In this document: positions 45,232 through 56,100 of the stretch, in pieces
Numbering within the stretch: the first letter of the stretch is position 1
Layout of the letters: every line of letters starts with the position of its first letter
Assembly (NCBI GenBank): GCA_002633005.1
Contig: NMRA01001071.1
Coordinates: 1 to 60,114 of the forward strand
Reading direction: 5' to 3'
From: Phoronis australis
Lineage: Eukaryota; Phoronida; Phoronidae
Length of the DNA stretch: 60,114 bases
Notes under the pieces: model-generated
What the model saw: the letters and a program-made list of their open reading frames with translations, nothing else
What the model was told of the DNA's origin: nothing
The model's database searches: none
Program-made: the position numbers and the translations under genes

Positions 45232-46168
45232 TGCCGAAAAAGAACACCGCCAAGAACCTTAAAATCCAATGTGTAACAAAGGGAGTATAAATTGTTGGTT
45301 GATTCCAGCTTTTATCGTTCGAGATTGACAACCATGATGCATTAGCAGGCGACAGAACGGGGATTGGTTGAATTCGTCGAAACAGAGTTTCCTATCTTTT
45401 TAATTAAACGCAACAGTTTGTGAAAACTAAAGAAGCTTCTCTGTTCAACCACGATTTTAATCAAAGACAAGACCAAAAACTCTGAAGAAACCAAAACTGT
45501 CAATTTTAGGAAACCTAACGGATCGTTACGTCTGGAGCATGTTGCTGTTGTCAGAAGTACGACTGACACTGGTTTAGTTAAAAAGGTTTTATTTTACTAT
45601 TCTATTTGTCTTTCAGAAGATAGCACTTGATTCATATCGACGCATGGGCTCTAGCAAGTGATGATGTAATTTGTATACAATGGACAAGTAAAGAACATTC
45701 TAGAAGATTCCAGGATGCTAGCGATTAATATAGGACCATACTTTGGAACATTCTAGAACCTAGAATATGTTTGTAGAATAAGTGGGTAACAGCTTCTACA
45801 CAGTTTAACAATCCGCCCTGAATTAGTGAAGCTTTCCAGATTATTGTTAGAGACTATAAATTCCCAGTCACGTGTTAATGGCTGACGAAGTTGCGCTAAA
45901 GCTGGCGATACAGTTACAGTTAAAGTTACAGCTGAGTTGCAGTGAAGAGGATCAGCATTTTCAACTTTAGTTAACAAAGAGCCAGCTATTAATAGAGACA
46001 GTAGGTTATTGAAACAACGAGTGTAATAGTCGCTGGAAGTTTATCAGGATTTCATCACGATTAAAAGTCAAGGCTTCACAGCATTGTCTGGAGCGTAGAA
46101 CAGATATTACGTCGAGCGTTTCGTTCGAGTAGACTTGCAAAAAGTGCTGTCGAGATTAATTAGAACCA
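45232..46168. other. No gene recognised
   Basis: Unassigned. Short frames only. Adjacent to block R4 of locus 2. Confidence 0.4.
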
Positions 46169-46956
46169 GTTCTGTTCTGAAGCTACAACGTCAATAAAGT
46201 AGCTCCGTTAAATTAACTATCCACATAAGCATGGGTGCAAATACCAATGGTGTCTGATACGGAGGACGTGCACAAGTAGAATTTTTATTGATGTTTGCCT
46301 TAATTTGCATAAGTTATGCACATTCGCGACGTATCCACCTCTAAAGTAGCTCCATAGGGACATGGGTGAAACCTCTAAATAATCTACCCGCTGTGCTTGG
46401 TGAGGAAACCGTAAAGCATGAATATAATTTTGCATAATGGCGTCACGGTCTAAATATTAAAAATGCCAAAGGTTCATGGTGTGGGATGCGAGTAGACAGG
46501 AAACAATTAAAAATCTTATAATACTGAGAAATTCCAGATACCCATTTCCGGCTACCGGACTAATTGTGGTTTACGTATATGACATTTCTTCGAAATATCT
46601 CATTGTGTGAAGCCTATACGTTTTTTGTTTATTTCCAAAGTCATTGCACCCCGTCTTTAGAAAAACTTGTGGTGGCAGAATTTTTTATAAATGTTGGATT
46701 AGAAAAATTAGGCTACAGCTGTACGCAGAATTTTGTTGATAACACGACAGCAATATCGTTGAAAATAATTAATCGTGAACATTGTCGTAGGCTCAGTAAA
46801 TATTGGATTTGTAACTAGGTTAAATACTTACACGGGTGACTGGCGTACACACTTTGTGCGTCCTGAAAGGCGAAGGTCAATTCAGCTAATATTACAGCGA
46901 AGCCTCCCATAAACATCCGCGCCATTCTTCAAGTTTTCAGTACATTCTGCACAGGG

Positions 46957-46960
<4 letters not shown>
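46169..46960 (-). repeat. Block R4, locus 2 copy
   Basis: About 90% similar by eye to 19984-20790, with few indels. Holds the locus 2 signal-peptide exon. Confidence 0.8.
46832..46925 (-). CDS. Locus 2 exon 1: altered signal peptide
   Basis: Same 94-nt length, ATG context and donor (T|GTAAGTATT) as locus 1. It encodes [20 protein letters not shown] followed by [11 protein letters not shown]. Relative to locus 1 there are six base changes, five of them replacement: S3R, L9F, A15E and C20F. A15E puts a charge inside the hydrophobic core and would weaken signal-peptide function. The excess of replacement changes fits relaxed constraint in a locus that has lost its middle exons. Confidence 0.5.
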
Positions 46961-46998
<38 letters not shown>

Positions 46999-47105
46999 AC
47001 ACGCATACACACATACGCACACACACACCCAGACACATCTATATATATATATATATATATGACGCAACAAGAGTATCTATATATATATATATATATATAT
47101 ATATA
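46961..47105 (+). repeat. (TA)n/(CA)n microsatellite cluster
   Basis: TA runs at 46961-46990, 47041-47060 and 47078-47105 around a CA-rich core. It separates the 5' end of locus 2 from the 3' end of locus 3. Confidence 0.95.
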
Positions 47106-47122
47106 GATACTCTTGTTGCGTC
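47061..47122. repeat. 62-bp perfect palindrome around (TA)n
   Basis: GACGCAACAAGAGTATCTAT (47061-47080) and its exact complement (47103-47122) enclose a TA run, so the whole 62 bp is self-complementary. The locus 2 flank (36880-36895) keeps only the TTGTTGCGTCATTC side, so the left arm arose by local inverted duplication. Confidence 0.85.
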
Positions 47123-50100
47123 ATTCAAAACAGTTAACTGTTTTAAGTGTCACATGAAAAAGGGACGTCAGATTATTTCATTGAACCCGCTTTTTGTGTT
47201 ACTTTATGTGTTCAGCGAGTTTAGAATGAAGTGACCACTCAGCAATTATCGACTTGTGTTTTGGGGTCCGCATTTCACACGTGAAGGCCCACTTTTCCTA
47301 TTTCTCGTCTATCTATCCCATGCTAGGTCTCTCCTTTACACGAAGGCCCGTTCTTCATATCTACAGTCAATACTTCCCTCTGCATGAACAATGATAATAT
47401 TTTTCAAAACTTATAGCCAAACTAATTAAGTCACAACATCTAGTTTTATTTCTTATTGAAAGTACAATTAAGATGGGTGCTATAACAACCCTGGTATGAC
47501 ATGATTTCATGCAGAAATCAAGAGCACCTGACTGTATTGTCGATGTCATTCTGCTTTAGTCTTTCCAGTGTCCATAAGCCATTTCATGACCCATTCTTGC
47601 TTGCGGTTTAGCTGAAACGAAACGTAACGCCGCCGTGAACAGGATTTTAATTCCACTGCAGACAAAAACAAGGAGAAAATATTAAATGATTTGATATGAA
47701 AATGCTTCAATTGAATACAAAATATATTATTATGAAGTATAGTTTGTAAAAGAAAAAATCACGCAGTAAAGAGTCTTGCTACTTCTTATAGAGGGCGCGT
47801 TTTTACTTTGAGTTGACGTCTGTTCCATGCTTGCATTGTAACTCGTATTATGAAAGAGCTGATCACAGTTACATGAGACTTTCACAAAGTATGCTTCATA
47901 CACTTTTCTCCAAAAAGACAGTTAGGAATTGCAAAGATTTTCAAGTCTGATCTACATCTGCTGGCCACATCACGTGACCTAATGAACACAAATCTGAAAA
48001 CATTTACATATTTCTATAAACTGATATAGATTATTTTTAAAATGTTCTCCTTTTGCATGAATTTATATCGAAAAAACGAGTTTTACTATTTTAATGTAAC
48101 ACCGCAAAAGTTGCATCACTCAAACGAATGCGCAACGATAATTAAGGAATCCGTAACAACATGTACTTGATATTTCATCTTATCTTGAATACAATGTATT
48201 GATACCGTTGTTTTGCTAATCTATCTTTTTTACTGAATTTTACTACAATACATGGTCACGTGACCCATTATTGCCAGTTTGTCTAAATTCCAAATCTGCA
48301 TGTTTTCTACTTTCAGAAAATAATACTTTCAGCGCTATAAACACTACAGCAGTAGAAATTTCAGAACGCCGATAGAGCCCCTCATAACCTTAGTTCTTAA
48401 ACCATGGTTATGTTTTATAATCTTCGTCAAACCTCGAAAGTTTGAATTAAAATTTATATATTAATGAAAGTAAAATATGGAGAGCAGACCCCACTAAATT
48501 ATGTTGCAAGTAACTGCCAGTATGTATACACTATCATGATATGCGTTATTTGGTATATGCTAAACTGATTCTCTTGTTTCCGAGGAAGAACTTACCTGCC
48601 CGTGAACATTCGCAGTATTTTATCTTGTATCTAAATGAGAAATAGAAAATATGAAATTAATTAAGGAAGTTAAATGAATCATCGCTATATTCTTAAACGC
48701 AAGATAACCATTATATCTTAATCACTTAAAACCTATAATCAACAAAATAGACGCGACTTTTCACAAGAAAAGCATCAAAAACTACCGGCAAAACAGTAAA
48801 CGCGCAAACATTCTAAACGCTTTTCTTATGACTTTGATGAAAATAGTGCCGGTATCTATACCAGCAAGGCACAAATTCATTTCCCAAACCAGGGCGGATC
48901 CAGGAATTTGGCTTCAATTTCCACGCAGCACTAACGTGGTCTAGCCGAAGACACTTCAAACCCAGATAGAATAAACAAGGGGAGGCGACAATTCTTATTG
49001 AAGCATTGAAGTGAGCTCCATTCAGTCCGTATTCGCAACATTCACTTGAGAACGAAAATTAAGGGTTCAATTTCCAAAGCATGAAACAATAAATGGACTT
49101 CAAAGAGGGCGTTGCATTGGGCTGGGGGTAAGAGGGGAGCGGGATTGGAAAGCACTGAGCAGTAGATGCACATGAAATCCTTGCTGAGACGCATTCGTGT
49201 TAAACGGGCTTACTACACATGTTAGTATTTAAACTCACTGCAGCGTCCAATGGCGAAAACATACAACTTGAATTAATTTGGCAAAACTTGAAAGAATACG
49301 TGGGGCGTAATGTTATGGGCTTTAGACAGGGTTGCGTTCCTTAAACGCAAAACGCAAAATACTGACATGTATTTCAAGCAAGCGAAGCACATAATCGCAC
49401 TAGTTTTACTCGAAAATTTCTTGCACCTACGGAACGCACCCTTGTCACACAGCATCTTCTCTTGTGCCAGAATAATTTTGAGTGGACTAATTACTATACA
49501 TAACAGGTGGTTGCAATCCAAACATTGATATAAGTTCATAAATTAACGTTTTCCTATAGCTTGTTAGGAGTAAAACATCCATCAATTTCGCTACGATCTT
49601 CAACAGATGCCGGCACGCAGACTGGAGGAACTTAGAAAAATGTTTTGAAACATCATAACTTAAAGTGATTTGTTCAAAGCTATTTAGTTGTAGTTAATAT
49701 GTATACACATGTGTTGACTGTCAATAAAGTTTGCTTATAAACCACATTCATTTTTATTTCACACCCCATATTCTTCTATTATTCGTTGAAAACACGCTCC
49801 CACTTCCCCAAAAAATTTTGAAAACAGAAAAATTTCAACTTCGGCTATCTTCGGAAACACGTCACATCAGGAACCTGATGCGATCACTGCCGAGTCTGTC
49901 CATAGGTTTGTACTGGGACTATCTGTTTGTTAGAATAGATCTATTATGCATCTTTTGCCAATTAATTCTCTGACATGCACATGGTCGTGTGTGTTGCCAT
50001 AAACATTTTACAGTAGTTAGTAGGGATGTGACTCTTGACCCGATCATTATAGAGTCGGCCTGACTGAGTCCACAGTGTCCATTGCTGTGTGCCAAGAGGA

Positions 50101-53100
50101 GTACTGTTTTCAAATGTAGACGGATTTTTAGATTTAAACTGGAGTAAGTATTTAAAGAAGAGTGCCTGACCGTTTTGTAGTTGGAGGCTGTGGCAATACG
50201 CCAAGAGCTGGGGTATCTTTACACAAGTTTCCCACTGATCCAAGACTGCATGGCAAGTAAGAAGACTGCGAAGTCCACGAGTGGAGCGTCGTCCTATTCG
50301 GTAGTATGTAATGACCATATTTTGTATAGACTGCTTCTATAAGGACAGCCTGTGATCCGAGTATAGTTGTAAACCAGGATGAGTGAACTTTTAGACAGTA
50401 TTCGAAACGGTACATGCCGTCGCTTTCCAGAAGCAAGTGGGCCTTGAGCTAGTTTTGACAACCTAATATTCAAAACGGCGGATAGCATCGACGAACACTG
50501 TCGGAAATGATTAGTGCTAGAAGAAGCCAGTAGATTGCTTTTCTCTTGAATTACACTAGTTTTTGCAACATACCGGTAAGTGTTTGTAGGTGGATGTGCT
50601 GAATAGCTTGATGCTCGATACCCGACGTTGCATTCCAATGAATTTTCGCCTAGTCGATCGCTACATGTAGCTGGACTGAATGAACAGTAAGAGTAGGGCT
50701 GTCCAACCATTTTATTCGATTCGCAAAAATACTTCAATATAATTGGAAAGATAATGCATCCCACTCAATAAAAATTATCAAAATCGGGTTAAGCAGTGCA
50801 CATTTATTGCAATTTTGGTGGCGAAATTTGAGTCAATTGTTTGGATCGGGTCGGCCATCTTGGACAACAGTGGCATAAGTTAAGAGTTTAAAACCGTGTA
50901 TAAATACTTTTCACCAATAATTCACGATGAAATTTAGTGAGAAAGATCTATACCTACTATTCTGAGCGATTCAATAGTTTTCATTGGATTTCAGCCAACC
51001 AGATGTTAGTTATTCAGTGATAAAAGTGCTCACTACTCCCGTTGGACTTAGTCTCATTTCCGGCGGCACCGACAACATGGAGATCTCTGCTGAACTGAAG
51101 GGCATGTTCAATCGGCTATTTTGTACTTGGTGAAGTTTTAACGTTTATACATTTTGATGAAAGATGCTACAAAAAGCAATTTTTCTCAATGTTTATGATT
51201 TTGTGCAAAAAAATTAAGGAATATTCTAAATATTGCAGTGTGAATATACCATTCAGTTGACCCTACTCTCAGCTTAAAAAAATAGTCGAAAAGGTTTTGA
51301 AATCGTTTTTTCTTTGAAAGTGAATTGCTCTTCAAGGTTTGATTATGTGTCACAACATAATTAATATTTTTCTAAATTTTACATAAATGAATTGTTCTTT
51401 TAATTCACGTACATGCGTTGTAACTTTTTGCTTTCTTAATTCAAGTTAACAAGGCCCAAAATGTAAAAGCTCTTAATTAGAGTAATAGGCCATGTTGGAT
51501 TGTGAAATTTCCAGCCTCCAATCTTTTTCCATGCAACTACTTATTTTTCAAATTATGCTTGTCGCACTTTAAGGTAAGGAAACACCTGGTCGCCATGGCA
51601 ATACTTAGGCATATCCACTTTCATATCATGCAAATTTGTCGTGTTGTTGGATAACGTCTGTAACGCTTAAATGGTCTTAAGTACGGTGCATTCTAAGTTA
51701 CTTATTTTGGTAAAAGACAAGATCATTTTGACTTACATATCAACTTAATTGTACTGGGGTTACTTCAGCTTTGACTGATGTAGTGTAGATGTGACCTTCA
51801 ACTACCTTGAAAGTCTTTTACTGTTCTAATATATAATACCAACTGAAAGCGTTTATCTATTGATTTTAATTTGAACTGTGGATTAAATCATAATCGTCCT
51901 CTGATTTGTTCTTTGATTTCTATGACTCAGTGACCAAAGCATGGTATAATTAGCTCGCCATAATGAACGCCTGAAATAATATGTTCACTGTTCTTCAGGT
52001 AATACTTCTTGATGCCTTGGGTTTTTATTATTTCAATAAATTAACACATGAATTTAAAAAAACAAGTTCACAAGACTTCAATTTCAAGTAATCTTGTAAT
52101 TCTGTCATTGAGATCGCCACCTCTACTAAAATTTCAATTATATATGTGGTTAAATTAAAAGGTAACATCCTTCCTACTCACTGCTGAAAATGAAAAAAAT
52201 GAAAACTGTAATATTTTGTATTAGGCTTTATTATCTGTGATACACTGGTCTTTACACCTCGTTGGCAAAAACAAATGGAGTTAAGAGGAATTATTATATG
52301 AAACAAGCAAAATTTTGGAGGGTTGACTGCCTATAGCCACTGCAATACACAGCTGTCTCCCTGGTCTGACATCACACACGGTTATGTAACCACTACCTGT
52401 TCTCAGAATTTACTCGGCTGAAATCGGATAAGGTCATTACTGCTGGTCTATTCTAATTAACCAAGCTGTGTGGACAAGAACTACCCCGTGCAACGGATTC
52501 ACACTGTGCTATTATTTGTGTTGAAAAACAGTTGTTTTGGTGTGAAGCTATGTCTCTAAAAATTTGATCGGATTTATACCAAAAATTGCAGTTACTAAAC
52601 TTTTTTCCACAATATTAGCCTCCAATGGCAGATACAACCGTGTAATAACCCATAAAATTATCTCACGAGTGAGATCACATTTTGGCGGGAAACCGAGGCC
52701 GGATTCGAACCCGGGCCTCAAGAGTTGCGAGACTTAAAAGGGGACTGTAGTCAAAATAATGTTGCAGTTAATCGGTTCTAACATACAAATAAAACTCACA
52801 TTTGCCTGACTTGCGTGCCAAACAAAAGCCAATTCGTATTCATGGTCAAAACACTGAATTCTGAAAGCGATCGCTGATTGGCTGATGTGTCAGTGACGTG
52901 AACGGCGGGTTATCGGCTGCTTTGCACATTCATTGCTTATGTCATATTTGAAGAGTTTACATCGTAATTTATCATTGTATCAATCGTCCTTATTTTTTTA
53001 TTGTTTGCCACAGTGCTGTAAAAGGTTCGCTATGCCTTTTTGTATGGCACCTGGTTGCTCAAACTCTTCGAAAAAGGCGTCTTTTAAAGGGATGGTCATC

Positions 53101-56100
53101 GCATACCATCGCCGGGTTACCCAAGCCTTGGCCCAAAGCTCAGTGTATACTAGATATAGGCCTACAGGTTTAAGCCGATATGGGTAAAAAATGTGCAAAT
53201 AAAATCTGACTCAAATAAATGTCATTAAAACTAAGTCATCCTTGAGTAAACCTAGGAAACAGGTTCCTAGAGTAAACTAACTTCTGTATTTACCGGTGTT
53301 GGAAATGTTAGCGATCGTTCATCGGCTGGTGCTAGTAAAATTATGATGTGTTTTCTTGAGTCGGCTTTTTGCGATTACGTCACCTGACCTTTACCAGTTT
53401 CTTTTCCCCCTGATTCTTTTATCATGTGTTCGTCGCTGACGGTACCTAGATTGCGTACATGTTATAACAAATTATCGGAGCTTGTTTCATTTTGTTTCAA
53501 GTTTTTAGTATTTTTACACCAGCAAACCGAATTTTAGAACAACCTTGGTGCTGCGAAGCTGTTATGATGTCCCGAAAGACGTCTCAAATTTTTATGAAAT
53601 GGCGCGTGCGCCGTGTCACGAGCGTACTGTTCTTGAAACGGACAACACACTTCTTTGTTAAAAAGGCGGCAAATTATGCTACCAAAGGACGTTTATTTGA
53701 TTGTTTTCCACTTAAACGGCTGCAACGAACAATGGAAGTGTCGGGTGACTATATCAGATTTTGCATGCGCCCCCGCCGGTCCGTTAGCTTTATATGTTGA
53801 TGTAGCCTAAGTTTTACGACGAGGTGACGAGCATAACTGAGTCAACTATACCCGGGTAGTCAACGGCTGTCTGAAATTTCGGGGTTAACGGAGCTCAACA
53901 CACAGTGGTACGATAGTCTTCATACAGGTACAGTCGGTAACTTACCAACCCTTCAAGTTTACAGAGCTGCCGGAGTATTGGCTGACAACTGGCTGACTGG
54001 ATGGCTAGAGTCCACATTGCCCTCGGCACAGTCACTGACACCAGTTACACCGGCAAATTTTCGTCTGACGATGACGATGACTAGGTATCACTTTGTGTTG
54101 CCTCGGCTCAAACAGGTATCCCTTGTGACCCGAAATTTCACACTAAAATTTCTTATTCCGACAATATAAAAAACGCTACTTGATTGCACGCTAACACAGG
54201 ACAGTGACTTTGCCCCCGCCAAATACGTCACGAGACTAAGCAGCGGTCCAAGCCGGTAATTTTTTGAGCTTCGTTAGAGAACATAAGTTTAATTTTTGGT
54301 GTTGAATTATTTGTGAAATTAATCAACAATTCATAGAAAACTATCCAGAATTTATTCAGAATAAAATACAGTTCCCTTTTAACCACTACACCACTCAGCG
54401 GCTAACGTCATCGAACGTGAAAATAGAATACTTAAATCACAGGCGCTTGAGTTTGTCTGTTCATCGATCGCAAATGATGTCACTCAATACTAAGAAAATA
54501 TAAAGGTTGGACACTCAAGATCTGTTTGCTCAGAATTTTCTTCTCAAATGTTCATGGGACTCCACGAAACTGCCATGGAACAAATCTTAGAATACCTTCT
54601 TTCAATTGATCTCTTCAAATTGCCTTTGACTAAAAAAATGCCAAAAGAATGTCAAAATCACAAATTCAAGGACCTTAGTCTGCTAAAGTAGGTTACCACT
54701 AGTAACTGATTATAATGCTCAAGTCAAAGGATCCCGAAGACACGATACCTGCATTAAAATTGGAGATCGGTGATTTACAAGTGAGAGAACACGAGAGAAA
54801 AATTTCAATGAATTAAAATATCGTTTTTATGGCAATTATGCGTCTTATTTTTCATAGCGTATAAATGTCGGTGCAATGCTCTTTGCTAAACATGCGATTG
54901 TTGCGCGTGCTCATTTAAGTATTCTATTTTCACGTTCGATGATGTCAGCCACTGAGTGGTGTAGTTGTAAAGTCGGCGACTCGAAACTCTTGAGGCCCGG
55001 GTTCGAATCCGGCCCCGGTTTCCCGCCATAATGTTATCTCACTAGTGAGATAACTTTATGGGTTATTACACGGTAGTATCTGCCATTCGAGGTTAATATT
55101 GTGGTATAAATATAGATTATTACATGTCGAAGTCGTTATCCCCCGTTATCTAGAGCCCGAGTGGATTTTGGAGAATTATCGCACGATTTAAGTATTCTAT
55201 TTTCACGTTCGGTGACGTCAGCCGCTGAGTGGTGTAGTGGTAAACTTGGCGAATCGCAACTGTTGAGGCCCGGGTTCGAATCCGGCCTCGGTTTCCCACC
55301 AAAATGTTATCCCACTAGTGAAATAACTTGATGTTTTATTACACGGTTGTATCTGCCATTCGAGGCTAATATTGTGGTATAAACGAAGTTTTCTTGTTAT
55401 AAAGGTTTCACTTTTAGCCAAAGCCATTGAGTTGACTCGTCGGCCACGCGCATTATAATACTTGCAAGGACTGCGTTTCCTGGCCGAGTGTGTGTCGTGC
55501 CTCAACCAAGATAAGTGCGTGATATGAAGTTGAGAAATAAGATACATATAGATTATTACATGGCGAAGTCGTTATCCCCCGTTATCTAGAGCAAGAGTGG
55601 ATTTTGGAGAATTATCGCGTTAGCCCCGAGGGTGATAATTCTCCAAAATCGTCGAGGGCTCTATATAAGGGGATAACGACTGAGAACATGTAATAATCTA
55701 TTTATACCACATACTAAACGAGAAACATTGCAATGAATCGATCTACCTTTCTCGACTCGCCTCGGCTTTGTAACTACTTTCTATGTCAGAGGCCCGCGGT
55801 CGGAGGCCGTGACCTTTTAAGAAAAGCCGAGCTATTTTTGTCAAATAAAGCTTATACTCAAAACCAATTGGAAATTTAAACAAAATAGACATGAAATGAA
55901 TCTCTAAATTAAGGTTAAGCAACTATTATAGCTTAAAACACGTTTTTTTTCACGCTAAGCTTCGACCGGGAAATTATCGTCTGCTAAAGTAGGTTACCAC
56001 TGGTAACTAAATATAATTATCAAGTCAAAGATCCTGAAGACACGATACCCGCATTCGAACTGGAGATCGGTGATTTACAAGTAAGAGCACATGAGAGAAA

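Larger units (their letters stand above)
36886..46925 (-). pseudogene. Locus 2 of the secreted-protein family, decayed
   Basis: On the minus strand this keeps the signal-peptide exon (46832-46925, block R4), a truncated R3 block (39770-40620) and the terminal block R1 (37216-37382 and flanks). Exon 2 was not found: R3 homology stops at 40620, before the exon. Block R2 with exon 3 is absent, a composite hairpin MITE occupying that position. R1 is split by a 1.35-kb insertion. A functional product like that of loci 1 and 3 is therefore unlikely, unless replacement exons exist between 40.6 and 46.2 kb. Confidence 0.5.
48244..49665 (-). repeat. Block R2, locus 3 copy
   Basis: Aligns with 16185-17735 with many indels; contains exon 3 and the small TIR element. 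A minus-strand frame (49273-49539, with [19 protein letters not shown]) is open here and partly in locus 1, but it crosses the TIR element and has no splice support. Confidence 0.7.
52607..54436 (-). mobile_element. tRNA-derived SINE, split by a Kolobok-like element
   Basis: Minus-strand SINE in two parts: the tail and box B part at 52607-52737 (GGTTCGAATCC box B on the minus strand) and the head with box A at 54379-54436. Joined at the TTAA they restore the order seen in intact copies at 54913, 55187 and 56213. The interrupted site corresponds to TAGTGGTTAAGTCGG in the copy at 56213-56408, which contains the single TTAA target. Confidence 0.85.

Noticed and set aside
49273-49539. 88-codon minus-strand frame in block R2 with [14 protein letters not shown]
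   Set aside because: Partly shared with locus 1, but it runs across a TIR element and lacks splice sites that would isolate it.
50294-50764. 156-codon minus-strand open frame, the longest in the window
   Set aside because: It lies antisense to and beside the THAP relic, has no motif, no splice support and no second copy; chance or antisense by-product.
54955-55020. True tRNA genes at the box A/box B sequences
   Set aside because: No cloverleaf with proper acceptor and anticodon stems; four dispersed copies with a shared tail identify a SINE.
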